A stretch of DNA of 64,000 bases from Artemisia argyi (Eukaryota > Streptophyta > Magnoliopsida > Asterales > Asteraceae): assembly GCA_030686995.1 (NCBI GenBank), contig CM060704.1:168460218-168524217 (forward strand), written 5' to 3'. Positions 22,086-33,060 of the stretch are shown piece by piece. Position 1 is the first letter of the stretch, and each line of letters starts with the position of its first letter. The notes beneath the pieces are model-generated. The model was not told the DNA's origin. It saw only the letters and a program-made list of their open reading frames with translations, and made no database searches. A program made the translations under genes and the position numbers.

Positions 22086-23236
22086 GTATTCTCTTTTGAC
22101 TTAAGCTTTCTTTTTCTAAGCTCAATGACTTCATCCTCAATATCACTCAGATAATCAAATGACTTATCAGATTCATGACTCTCAGTTGTAGAAGAATAAT
22201 TTCCAGTTTCATAACATTTTTCAGACTCATGAGCCTGAGAGTCATCAGTGTCACTTTCTGAAGACACAGGATCAACATTTTCTCTAATTACGATACCAGT
22301 ACTCCTAGGTGCACTTTTTCTTTTCCTATTGTTAACAATGTCTTGTTTTGTTACTACACCTTTACCTTTGTTGAGGGTCTTTTGTCTAGCAAGAACTTGA
22401 TCATCAATACTAAGATCATCAACCCTATCTTCTTCTACGACATTTTCAACCTCAGCCCTATGATCATTAACCCTATGTTCTTCTACGACATTTTCGACCT
22501 CAACCGTATGATCATCAACCCTAAGATCAACAACTACATTGTCCTTGGGCAAAGACTGAACCTCATTCTCCAAATCATTAGACTTAGCAATAAGGTCTTC
22601 CTGGCCTACCTCATTGTCATCTAAAAATACTGGAACATCACAACCTGTATCATACTCATCATAGGTAGCAGTAAACAAAGCCTTGCCCTTAAAACCATTT
22701 CTAGCGGGTCTAGACAACTTAGTGGGAGACCTTAAAAGAGGAGATTTTTCTTCTTCCTCAGCCCATGCAATGAGCTCCTCAACAGACATATTACCAGCAT
22801 GTTTCATTTTAGTTTCATGATCTTTCCTAGCAGATGTTACTTCTTCATCTGAACCTTCTAAGCATAAGTTATGATAATAGTATTCAGGTAATAGTTAGGG
22901 TTCATGGGCTACATACAAGTGTAAATACTCAGTATTTTTTGCCATATCATACACAACTTGAAGATCTAAATCCCTTTCAATTATCATCAACCCACCCCCG
23001 TCTATGTCTAACTCAGGTATGCAACAAAACACAGCCCAAATTTTATCTTTCAACTTATCGACTAAAATGTTGCACAATTCATTAAACCTTAACCTGTTGG
23101 TTAAGCAAGCTTTCATTATAGTTACTTGGCCTTGTTCATACCTGAGAGGATCAATGAAAAATACACCACCATGGTGTATTTTGAAGACAACATCTTCTTC
23201 TGGTGTATCCATTACACCTGAAATAACATAAAACAA
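22086..23236 (-). pseudogene. MULE transposase N-terminal fragment (PB1-like), copy 1
   Basis: The N-terminal part (from the Met at about 23212, M-D-T-P-E-E-D) holds a PB1-like domain with the KIHHGGVFF motif, as found at the start of plant Mutator-like transposases. It is followed by a long acidic, Val/Asp-repeat linker and a basic RKRKSAPRS segment. The zinc-finger and catalytic MULE domains are missing because LTR sequence begins at 22085. A nonsense change (CAA to TAA in the context H-E-P-Q-L-L) splits this copy at about 22897; copy 2 retains CAA. TTATTTCAG just before the start looks like an intron acceptor, so a 5' exon may have been lost. Confidence 0.7.
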
Positions 23237-23619
23237 GATTCAAATATAGAAAACCCTAATTTTTCGAAACCCTACAAAATGAAAAATAAAGTATTTCAAT
23301 AATTTATTACAATTAGGGTAACAAAACAATAAATACACGACATGAATTACCTTTTGACAGTAACAATTATAAAAAAATCTAATCAATTTGAAGTATTCAA
23401 TGTGGGGGGACCAATTAGGGTTTCGTAAGTTTTTTTTGGGGATCTTGCATAAGATCTGTCTATGATTATATGGGATTTATAATAAAAAAGGTAAGTAATT
23501 TAATAATCAATTGAAGTACAGATATGGTGATGTGGATGAGTGTGTGTGTGTGATTTTTGTGGAGGGCGTGTGGATGGAGTACGAGGTACAAGGCAGGAGA
23601 TGATGTGGATGAGGATTGG
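23237..23619 (-). other. 5' flank of the MULE fragment
   Basis: AT-rich, with telo-box-like AAACCCTAA/TTAGGGTTT words (about 23253, 23267, 23411) and a short (GT)n that is longer in the second copy. No ORF. It ends at the solo-LTR target site. Confidence 0.5.
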
Positions 23620-24918
23620 TGATGCGTAGGAATTGCACCAGGCTTTACCTCTCGAGGGATCTCGAGAAGCTTACAACCCCCACCAGGCAGTGTACCTGAT
23701 CGTTGTAGTATAGTATAGTGACAAGTACCGGGGGATTGATCATTCAACTTGGGAATAGTGTCACTAGGATTAGAAAACCTAAAGACTAGGTCTAGAGATG
23801 AGTGATGATTCTTTTTGTATTTTTTTATATTTTATGAAAGCAATTAAAAATCTCGGTTTTGAAGGAGTTGGGCGGAATAAGTTGCTAATCAACTAACCCA
23901 ATAACTAAGATGCAATCAAAATAAAATAACAAAAATGAAACTAAACTAGATTAAGATAGTGCTGTGAGCAATATATGGGAGAATTGTGTTTACTTAGATT
24001 TCACTACTCCCTAGATATCTTTTACAGGTTAATTACTTGTTACAGTTGCGTGGATGACAAATTGTATTCCTTAATACCATTAAATACAATCATAAAAACC
24101 TAGTACACATTGGTTCATGTTTCTTAAGACGTTCAAGCAAGTTACACAATGGAGATCTGCCAGTTTTCTTAAGCCTAACATTGAAATCATTCATCCAATA
24201 CAACTCTAAACAAGCAATCAACCTATAATTAATATCTAGGTTTCATTACATCTAAGCAAACACATGAAAGATCTAGCCTAGCATGTTAAAATCAAGACAA
24301 GCATAAAATATGTTCAAACAACACATAGACATATTGAATGAATTGAAAGAGGACTTATCTTAATTGAACATGAAAGGTTTCAAGGGGTAAAAACCCTTGA
24401 AAATACTGTTACAAACGACCTAGGGTTTATTAGGTTCGACCCTAGCGTTCTCCACACAAGTTCCTCTCTTATGAATGAAAAATAGAAAAGTATATATTGA
24501 TTTTTTGAGGTGACGGCATCAAGAGTAAATGTCTGACGCCGTCATCTCCCCGCCAATAAACTCCTCGGATTGCCTAGATCTAGATTTGACGCCGTCACGT
24601 GTAGTCCATCTTCAAGCCGTCACCAATTTAACTCTTGACGCCTTCAGGTTTTCACTGGGTCGTCATGGATTTTACTCCTGACACCGTCACAATTTCCTTC
24701 TTGACGCCGTCAGGTACTGTTCTCAACATGGAAAATTAAGTCTTTACCGTTTTCTTCACTTTTATGCTCCAAAAACGTCCAAAATGCTTCCTTTTCCAGA
24801 ATTCACTCCCAAAGTACCTAAAATCACAAAAGGAACGATTTAGGGAAATATTTGATCAAATAAATTCAATTACAGGCTTAAATGACCCCCTAAAAACGGT
24901 TTATTTTTCGCCTCATCA
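23620..24918 (-). mobile_element. Solo LTR of the tRNA-Asp-primed Gypsy family
   Basis: A complete 1,299-bp LTR in minus orientation: plus-strand ends TGATGCG and CGCCTCATCA. It is flanked by perfect 5-bp target duplications, ATTGG (23615-23619 and 24919-24923). The palindrome array lies at 24512-24710 and the TATA box near 24491-24498 on the minus strand. There is no internal region, so it is the product of LTR-LTR recombination. Confidence 0.92.
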
Positions 24919-25074
24919 ATTGGTTTATTAGTGAACTGGGTACCGTTTGGGAAGGTCACATTTTCACCTTTTAGTAACAAAAATACAACTTAAAGGTGTA
25001 AATTCTAAAAAATTTTAGTTTAATACCCAGAAGATAAACCCGTGGCAAGTATAATACCTTTTAAAATATTTTTC

Positions 25075-25345
25075 CCTACTTTAAGGTTACTTTTTAGATT
25101 TTTTGGAAAAAGTATCACCATACTTTTTTATTTGACCCGTTTTGTAAACTTTTTATTTTTATTTTTATTTTATTTTATTTTATTTTTTTTACCCATGAGC
25201 CATTAAAGATGGCTCTATATCTTGTTTAGGTAAATTTTTTTTAACCAAATCACCCATTAAAACATCAAATTTATGCATAAGAGTTCATCTCTATAAGGTC
25301 CATTTAAATATGTTAAAGCAAACCAAAGAGTATTATTCATAACGA
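25075..25345. repeat. Dispersed repeat, copy 1
   Basis: The reverse complement recurs at about 47480-47725 with high identity (e.g. the words around 'acccatgagccattaaag' and 'gcaaaccaaagagtatt'). Each copy has an A/T-rich variable segment. Family unknown. Confidence 0.75.
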
Positions 25346-25389
25346 GTCTCGCGGCCTCACGGGTTTTTAACGTAATGTTTTTGCTATTT

Positions 25390-26180
25390 TTTAGGAAATT
25401 TTTGGTTATCTTTAATTTGTTTTTGTTGTATACCATAAACCACCGATTTTCCAATGCTTGCAGCCAACTCTTTCTTTGCCATCTACAAACCATTCCTATA
25501 AAAATTGTTCAGTTAACCAACGATTAAGAAATATTGTGCACTAATCTTGGGATGGTAACAATTTGCATATACCGAAAATGGTATTAACCAACAATTACCT
25601 TTCAAATTCATTCACGGAACCAAGTGCGTAAACCTCCTCAATGCCATTACGGCCAATCCTCACCTTTGATGCAAAGAAGGGCAATTCTATAACCTGCTAG
25701 AGAACAGTCCCTAACTTTATTTGAAGATGCCTTGAAAACCGATTAATAACTTGAATTTAGTAAGTAAACTGGAATGAGATAACCACGATATAAATAATGG
25801 AAAATATTTTTGTAGGATGATTTTAGTGTCAAACATGACAACATACCACAGAATCCAGAAAAGCGCATCTAATCACATTTGCATCTCCTCTTGACCCTTG
25901 CAAGCATGCATCAACAAACTTAACAGTAACATAAGCCTAAGAATTAGAATAAGAATAATCAGATGACGAAATAACATTATTTTGTATATTTGAATCGTAT
26001 AAGAATAATTAAAACAATTTATAGTAGCTACTAACCATGGAAAGAGTTGCAGATCCTGCCCCAGCTCTTGCCTGTAAAACAGTCGATAATTCATATTGCT
26101 TATTTATCTAAGTGAAAGAAGATCTGTCGAATGCAAACTGAAACTAACGGTTTACCTCAACAACATTTTTACAGGACTGT
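25390..26180 (-). pseudogene. Malate dehydrogenase C-terminal exons (gene fragment)
   Basis: Five exon-like pieces with canonical GT-AG borders and matching phases read on the minus strand: about 26180-26156 (..KNVVE), 26071-26036 (ARAGAGSATLSM), 25936-25847 ([14 protein letters not shown]..), 25693-25599 ([21 protein letters not shown]..) and 25495 onward (..MAKKELAASIGKSV). Joined, they give the substrate-domain C-terminus of plant NAD-malate dehydrogenase (compare AGAGSATLSMAYAA and [15 protein letters not shown]). In the last exon a Glu codon is TAG (NGL-stop-MAKKEL). The NAD-binding N-terminal half is not in the window. The fragment sits beside pieces of unrelated genes. Confidence 0.8.
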
Positions 26181-28489
26181 GAAAAAAGCGCTGTAATAAG
26201 CCAACTAAATATGTTAAACCAAACATGCCTTAGTCCAAGACACCCACATGCCATAAAAAAAAACAAATATTTAAAGAAATGTTTAGTTTGAGCTTTATAG
26301 TTTGGACCAGAATACAGTTTACAAATAACTCGGAACTAATATTTACCGGGGTATGTAACCCTTTTACCCAAAAAATAATAACTCGGAACTGATGTATATT
26401 AGATGGAAAATTTTAATGGTATACCGTTGATCCTGGAAGAGGAAACGGTGTAACCCAAAATAAAAATGCAAACAATGAGACAGAAGTATTGAGCCTTAAA
26501 TTAAATCATTACATGGCAGTAGCATACATACAATTCACTATTTTGTTAATTTCTTGGCCAACTGTTCCAAGGAAAACGAAAATGCATAGTTAAAAACAGG
26601 GGTCATACCCAGCAAACATTAGATTGAGTAAAACTATAGCTCCAACCGCAAGTCTAGCTGACTGTCCTACCTGCATTTGAAGCCATATATTGTTTCAATT
26701 TGAAAGAAGCTGCCTGACATGGATTGGACAAAGCATGATGCGCTACCTCAATTCTTGCATATGCCAATTGGAAATTTTGTTCACAGTAAGTGCAAACGAT
26801 AAATGTCCTCTCTTAGTTGATTAGATATAACATTGAAAGTAATATACGCTGCGATTTTTTCAAGTCCAACATACTACCTGAAAATTACATTTTAAAAAAG
26901 TGTAACCAACTACAAAGCAAGCACCCCTGTCCAATATTAAGCTGCAAGTTCTGACTTGCTTATAGATAAGCGGTGCAACTTTTGTAGTTATATTTAATAC
27001 ATTAACTATTTATAGAGTCAAAAGAATGATAATGAAAAAACACATCTTTATTTAAATAAAATAAAATAAAATAAAATTTTTTAGCAATTGCAGAAACCAA
27101 TTTTGAGTAAGAAGAAATTATGGTTTAAGCTGTTGCTGCTTCTAGTCAACCCAAACTATCGTTCGAAAGTCCAAACATCCGAAATTAGACAGTACAATAT
27201 ACCTAACGGTAACCATCCTTTTCACTTCTGCATCCGTCCTTGTGTAAGTCCGTTAATATTCTGCACAAAAAAAAAAAAAAAAAAAAAAAAGAAAAAAAAA
27301 GAAAAAAAAAAAAAAAAAAAAACGCATCTGATTAGTATATAATCTTCACTCTTCAAAATCCATAAACATGAAAAGACAGGCACTTATGAATTTACCTTTC
27401 CCTTGAAATAATCCATAATGCATTTGTTTCTTCGGTAAGAGCATTGTAGTGACATTTGAAGGTTTATTCCAGATCCTGTATATCACAAAGCAATGGCAAA
27501 GTTACAACTAACAAATAGAGTATACAAACAAGTTAACTGACAATCAAACTTACATTAGTTAGTGGTAACTCATGTAAAAGTAACGTCACCACTTACTGAA
27601 GCTGGTGATCGTTTATTTTAACTATGACTGCTCCCACCATTTAAGTATGCCATTTGTCTTGAGCGCTGGAATAGTCGTAAAAAGGTTCAAACTCTGTCGA
27701 TGACTTTAAAGCGGGTCGCGTATTTCTTGAGTTTTCTTGAATCAAGTGACCGTGAGATTTAGAGAGTTCCTGCAAAATAAATTGGTTAGTGAATTCCATA
27801 TATCTGTAGCTATCCAACTGTTATTTCAAAGTAATAAACCTATTCAGGTTCGATTAATTAAATTGTAGATAGTATTATAAAAATTACAGTAATTAATTAC
27901 TTTAGCTTTTGTGAAAGTTCAAGTGGGAACAAAAGTCATTCTTCAATACATATTATAAGATGTTGCAGGCCAGATTAAATTGATGCTACAATGGTTGACA
28001 TAAGATCTGCTAATTAGAATAACTTGCCCGTGATGCTTGTAAGCTAATACAATTGGTCCCTTAATCCCCTTTCACTAATCTATAAATTTGGACTAAAATC
28101 CATATATAAAATAGACATCTTACGATTAAGATAAATGGAGCAGGCAGAACGATAAGATTAACATTCTCCTACAAACGATGAATCTCAAAAAGATCATGTA
28201 TCCCAGACATACGGAAATGACACAGAAGGAGACATGTTTGTAGCCTCTGCAACACGTAACCCAAAAAGACATTTCATAGATGAAAATACTGATCGACAAA
28301 TTTGGCATCTTGACTGCTTGTTTTGTAAACAAAGACCTGCCAGGACCATTTGGACCAGTATTAAAATTGACCCATTACCCAGCCGGCGCAACTTACTATT
28401 TTCACATGGGTTTAAAGCGTAAAAAGCATATTGCATTGTTTTTTACCAGACATAAGGGCTTAGCAGATGGAATCATAAAGAAAACTCAC
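26181..28489. other. Mostly non-coding, possible captured exons
   Basis: Two exon-like stretches with clean splice sites on the minus strand: 26609-26670 (VGQSARLAVGAIVLLNLMFA, one hydrophobic helix) and 27641-27769 (ELSKSHGHLI...SAQDKWHT, stop), a plausible terminal exon. Neither is recognised. A further small candidate lies near 27410-27475. An A-rich tract lies at 27267-27322. The rest is AT-rich intron-like sequence. Confidence 0.4.
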
Positions 28490-28572
28490 CGGTGATACTC
28501 CACATATCGGGTAAAGCAATGCCTACTTTGATTTGTAGTTGGAAATCGGTAATCTCCTGGTACTGTCTCAAG
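28490..28572 (-). pseudogene. Cytochrome c oxidase subunit 6b exon (fragment)
   Basis: An 83-bp exon with AG acceptor and GT donor encodes LETVPGDYRFPTTNQSRHCF followed by TRYVEYHR, which closely fits the first half of the COX6b fold (RFPTTNQTRHCFTRYIEFHR in plants) and includes the first Cys of the twin CX9C pair. The following exon with the remaining Cys residues is not recognisable downstream. It is embedded among fragments of other genes. Confidence 0.85.
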
Positions 28573-28719
28573 CTGTTGGGAAAAAAATCATATCAAAGTA
28601 GGCATTAGTGTGAAGTTCCATATATCTTCTTGAATATTGTCTATTAAGCCCCATAATTACTAATTGACCCAATCACTGATTTTTAGTTCCTTGTCAATTA
28701 TAGGTTCAATCAAGCATAC

Positions 28720-28932
28720 CTTGAGAAACTTAATACCCGAGAACTCTTGATTACTCTGGGTGTCAAAAACTACAGATGTAGCAGCTGCAGCCATAGCTGC
28801 GAAATCAGTAGCCGTTGCAGGAATAGGTGTTCTTGCTTCAAGTATTCGTGGAGCAATAGCATCAGGTGCCATCATCCTCTTACAAATTACGCTCCCACGC
28901 TCCCATAGTACCTTATTTTCTTTAACATCAAC
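28720..28932 (-). pseudogene. Unrecognised captured exon
   Basis: 213 bp, fully open, with TTCCAG acceptor and CAAG|GTATGC donor. It encodes 71 residues with VLWERGSVICKRMMAPDAIA and an Ala-rich centre (ATATDFAAMAAAATSVVFDT). I do not recognise the family. Base composition and clean splice borders suggest a real exon from a host gene. Confidence 0.5.
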
Positions 28933-29099
28933 CTGGAATCGAGACAGAAACAATGATTTGGTAAAGCACATACACGAACATATATATTTTTCATCTTTCA
29001 TGTATAATCAACTACATTGTCATCAGAGTATGTTACTTTAAAAAATATGAGCATAGCCATCTTTGCTTAATATTTTTGAAGACACATTTATGGCTATAA

Positions 29100-29192
29100 T
29101 TTTATAAGCACCACAAAACAGTGAAAGTCCTAACTTAAATGATGTTATCATAATTTTATAAGCACCACAAAAACAGTGAAAGTCCTAAACGA
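29100..29192. repeat. Short tandem duplication
   Basis: A ~36-bp unit (TTTATAAGCACCACAAAACA and following AGTGAAAGTCCTAA) occurs twice, about 56 bp apart. Confidence 0.85.
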
Positions 29193-30639
29193 CAGCGCCC
29201 CGACCTGCAAGAAACTCACAAACTACCTATCAATAATCTAACGAAGAACAAAATCCCATAAATCAGAATACCTGTTATTGGAAGTGGGTTCGCAAATATA
29301 GGGCGCCATACGCCCACCTTGGCCACAACGGCAAAACCCTGATTTAGGGTTTTCAAATAATCACTGATTGCATCCCTCACGGTTGCGTTTAGAAGTTCAT
29401 CCGATTAACTGATTTTGGAGGTTAGGGATGGGTTTGGTGGCGACTGCAGGTATGTATGAGTTAGGCATTGGAGATTCTAGCGTCTTCTTCATTCATATAA
29501 GATGGATTTGGACCAGAGCAGTGACAGAACAGGTAGCCCAAAAAAATGGCGGGAGCCCACAATGGAACTTTTCACGGAACGGTGCCGTATCAAATGGCGT
29601 TTAATATATATAGTAATAATGAATACACATAAAAAAACTAATAAAAAAACACCTAAACCCGAGAATTAAGAATTTCTATCTTAATATTTATTACTATTTC
29701 TACTTACATGTAAGTTCAAAAGAAAGTTCAAAAAGCAAGAAGGTTAATCGTTTACCTATAATAACAATAGTGCAAATTAAACTATAGCCTTTAAAAAACT
29801 TCCACTGTATTTTTTTCATACTCTCCTACTTGCTCCTGCAGCTTTCAATGTTGCTGTGTAAATGCTAGACAGCTCGGACACAAAAGTTCCAAACCTCTTT
29901 ACTTTTCTTTAACGTTGTTCCCTGATAATGACACAATATGATTAATTTTAGTATGATCATGACACAATACAATGACACAATCATCAGTAAATCATCCATA
30001 CAAAATATATACGTTCAAAATTTTCAAGACTCATTGTTTTAACAGCCTCTTCAGACAAAATGCAACCCTTATTCTTTTTTTCTTTTTTTCCAGCTACCAA
30101 CAATTTTAACATCAAACGGCTTACCCTTTAATTTCAGTTTCTCAATTACAACATTCTCATATCATCACATTAAACCTGCAATTAACCCATGAATGAACTA
30201 CAATATCTCTATTTCAAACGCCCTATTTCTAGTAACCCAATTCAGATTAGATTCAAAAAATAAATAAATAAATAAACTTTTGTATACCGGTTTAGATTCA
30301 AAGTAGCCCAAGTAATTCCTGAATCCGCCCAATTTCAACCTTAAAATTAAGAAGTAAAAAAAACTATAGTAAAAATGAATACGATTAATCAATTATTCAA
30401 TACAACAATAATTTACAATTAACCATAGAAAAACCAAAATCAATGTAAACTAAATCTTACATATCTTTATGTAAACCATTGTTCTCTAACTGATCCAAAA
30501 CTCTTTGGTCGTTTCACATGTATATCTCGATGACTGATGGAAGATGCTACTGTTGTAGTTATCGCCGGCAAAAAAAGTGGACCATCTCCTGAATCAAGAT
30601 CACCACGGCCACTATCCTACCACCACAGCCTCTACCCAT
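29193..30639. other. No gene recognised
   Basis: 29250-29440 has exon-like composition on the minus strand (KTLNQGFAVVAKVGVWRPIF) but no family match. The minus strand from about 29610 (TTACTATATATATTAAACGC) resembles the 5' end of some Helitrons, without a confirmed partner terminus. From 29650 to 30640 the sequence is AT-rich and featureless. Confidence 0.35.
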
Positions 30640-30855
30640 TACAAATACTGTATCATTTCTTGTGAGCATGCCTTCAGTGGGTTCACCAATGATGTTCACA
30701 AGCTCAATGATTTTGGATCTAGTCCAGCTATCCTGGGGTTTGGGATAGGAATTTGAGCTTGTAGGAGCCTGATTAGGTTCAGACTCAGGAACATGAGGTA
30801 ACTCATCAATATGTACTTCAGTGACAACTGTAGGAACAATTTGTTCTGTGGGTTC

Positions 30856-32367
30856 CTAAACATTTTGTTCAGTGGTGTCAGTCTCATTTGAGACAGGCTG
30901 AGTTTCTATGAACTCACTGATAGGTGGTTGGGGTAGGTTGTGAGGGATGATGTAATAGGAGACATCAGCATCAGCTTGGTATTGAGTTGAGGGATTGTTC
31001 TCAGGATGATACTCATCAGGAGGATATCTTGATGAGTCATCAATACCAATCTCTTCTACTGAGGAATTTGAGAACCTGATGGATTCAGTGCTCTCATCAA
31101 CAGTAATGTGATAAGTTTCCTCAGTTTGCTGTCTCCTTGTGTTGAACACCCTGAAGGCTTTAAATACCAAGGAATATCCCAGGAAGTATCCATCATCAAC
31201 TTTGGCATCAAATTTACCTAAGTGATCTTTGTGATTATGTATAAACACAGGACACCCAAATACATGAAAATAGCTGATGTCAGGAATCCTTCCTTTGAAT
31301 ATCTCATAAGGTGTCTTATTATGCCTTTTCACAATGATTGACCTATTTTGAGTGTAGCAGGCTGTTTTAACTGCCTCAGTCCAAAAATGTTTTGAGAGGA
31401 CTGAGCCATTCAACATTGTTCTTGCTGCCTCAATGAGTGTTCTATTTCTCCTTTCAGCTACTCCATTTTGTTCAGGAGTATAGGGAGAAGTGAAATTTTG
31501 AGAAATTCCTTTCTCATCACAAAAACACTCAAGGTCTTGGTTTTTGAATTCAGTGCCATTGTCAGTCCTAATCTGTTTAACTTTGACATCATTTTGATTT
31601 TCAATGTTCCTGACAAATGACATGATGGTTTCAGCTGCCTGACTCTTTTTAGTCAGGAAGTAAACCCAAGTATATCTTGAGTATTCATCCACTATGACCA
31701 GAGTGTACTTCTCATGGTGTATGGACATTGGACTGACAGGTCCAAAAAGGTCCATATGAAGAAGATGCAGGTAGCTTTTGATGGAAAAGGTTTGTTTGGT
31801 TTTGAATGATGCCCTGTGGTGTTTACCTTTTTCACAAGCAGAACAAGGCTTGTCTTTGGTATACACCAGGGATGGAAGGTCCAGAACTTTGTTCTGTTTG
31901 GCCAGGTTGTTGATGTTTTTGAAGTTGAGATGAGAGAGTCTCCTATGCCATAGCCAGTTGATTGTCTCACTTGCCTTTGAGAATAGGCAAGTCCCATTTT
32001 GAGTCAGGGATGACATGTCAAGGACATATACATCATCCCTCCTGGGGGCAATCAACACAACTTCCTTATTGGCATTAAAGATGGTCCCTCTCTTGTCATC
32101 AAACTGAACTATGTATTTGGCATCACATAGTTGGGAAACACTTATCAGGTTGTACTTCAGACCATTAACATAAGCTATTCTTGTAAAAACTATACCATTG
32201 CAGTTTACTGAACCATAACCCTCAGTGGGAGCTGATGAGTTATCACCAAATACTACTTTGGGTCCTGGTTCTTCCACATATTTGTGCAGAAAACTTTTCA
32301 CACCAGTCATACTTCTGGAGCATCCACTGTCTAGATGCCAGGTAGGATCCTTGATGTGTTTCTGCAC
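30856..32367 (-). pseudogene. pol: Copia protease-integrase region
   Basis: 503 residues, open. The aspartic protease active site DSG is at residues 13-15 in WHLDSGCSRSMTG. The integrase HHCC zinc site is at H141, H146, C175 and C178. The catalytic triad is D206 (HMDLFGP), D269 (RTDNGTEF) and E305 (PEQNGVAERRNRT), with the usual D-35-E spacing. The C-terminal part has the FGCPVF and DGYFLGYS motifs. It continues in frame past a TAG at 30856-30858 into the IIGEP...LTRN linker that normally precedes reverse transcriptase. The protein could cut and join DNA in principle, but the element has no polymerase. Confidence 0.9.
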
Positions 32368-32382
32368 AAACAGTAAACTGGG

Positions 32383-33042
32383 TTAGTTTTGCTTGTTGAC
32401 CCACCTTCTAGTGGGCTTAGTCCTCAGGGACTTTTTGAACTTAGTTAGTGAATCATGGTCTGAAGTTGTGTGACCTGAGCTTCCACATGTTTTACATTTT
32501 GTGGATGTTGATGCATCAGGTGACTGAGAAGTGTTGGTTTGGTTTTTACTTCTGGACTGAATCACTTTGTCATGCCCCCTGGTTTCATGGGAGGGATCTC
32601 CACAGATGTCACAGCATTCTTTCATCATACAATCATCAGGAAGATGATCATTGAAACCACAGTGAGGACATGGTGAGAAAGGCTTAGCCTTTAGTCTTTG
32701 TTTGGAAGGTGTGGCATACTGATAACCTTGGGTTTTGTATTGACCCCTTGCCTTTAAAGAGGCAGTGTGGGGGATGTGATCACAAGTTTTGTGGTCCTCT
32801 TGTTTGCATATCATACAAAACAGGACTCTGTAGCATTTATCAGTGCTGTGATTTGGATAATTGCACAGTTCACATCTCCCTGAGGGTCTGGGTGTGGTTT
32901 TTGGTTTGGAAGAACCTGAGGATACTGAGGGCTTTGTAGATTTAGAGTCGGAGTTTTTCTCAGTAGACTCAATTTTCTCACTCAGCATCCTGACAAGTTC
33001 AGCAAGCTGATCAACCTTTGAATCAGTGCTTTCATGCTTCAC
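32383..33042 (-). pseudogene. gag: Copia gag C-terminal part with Cys/His clusters
   Basis: 219 residues in the same frame as the gag upstream and the protease downstream, separated by TAA codons at 33061-33063 and 32383-32385. It has five Cys/His clusters of the form C-x2-C-x4-H-x4-5-C or -H (e.g. CELCNYPNHSTDKC, CPHCGFNDHLPDDC, CDICGDPSHETRGH, CKTCGSSGHTTSDH), an unusually large number for a Copia nucleocapsid. Confidence 0.8.
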
Positions 33043-33060
33043 TTCAGTAGTTACTGAAGG

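Noticed and set aside
25257..25493. ORF at 25.3-25.5 kb read as a protein
   Set aside because: It is an off-frame reading of the last malate dehydrogenase exon and the intron or repeat beyond it.
27405..27475. GINS PSF1-like exon
   Set aside because: One frame gives RRNKCIMDYFKGK, vaguely like the PSF1 RNKRCLMAY motif, but the match is too short and the frame is not fixed by neighbours.
24919..29640. A complete Helitron carrying the captured exons
   Set aside because: A 5'-like TACTATATATATTAAACGCC is seen near 29.6 kb on the minus strand, but I found no CTRR end with hairpin near 25 kb. The carrier is left undecided.
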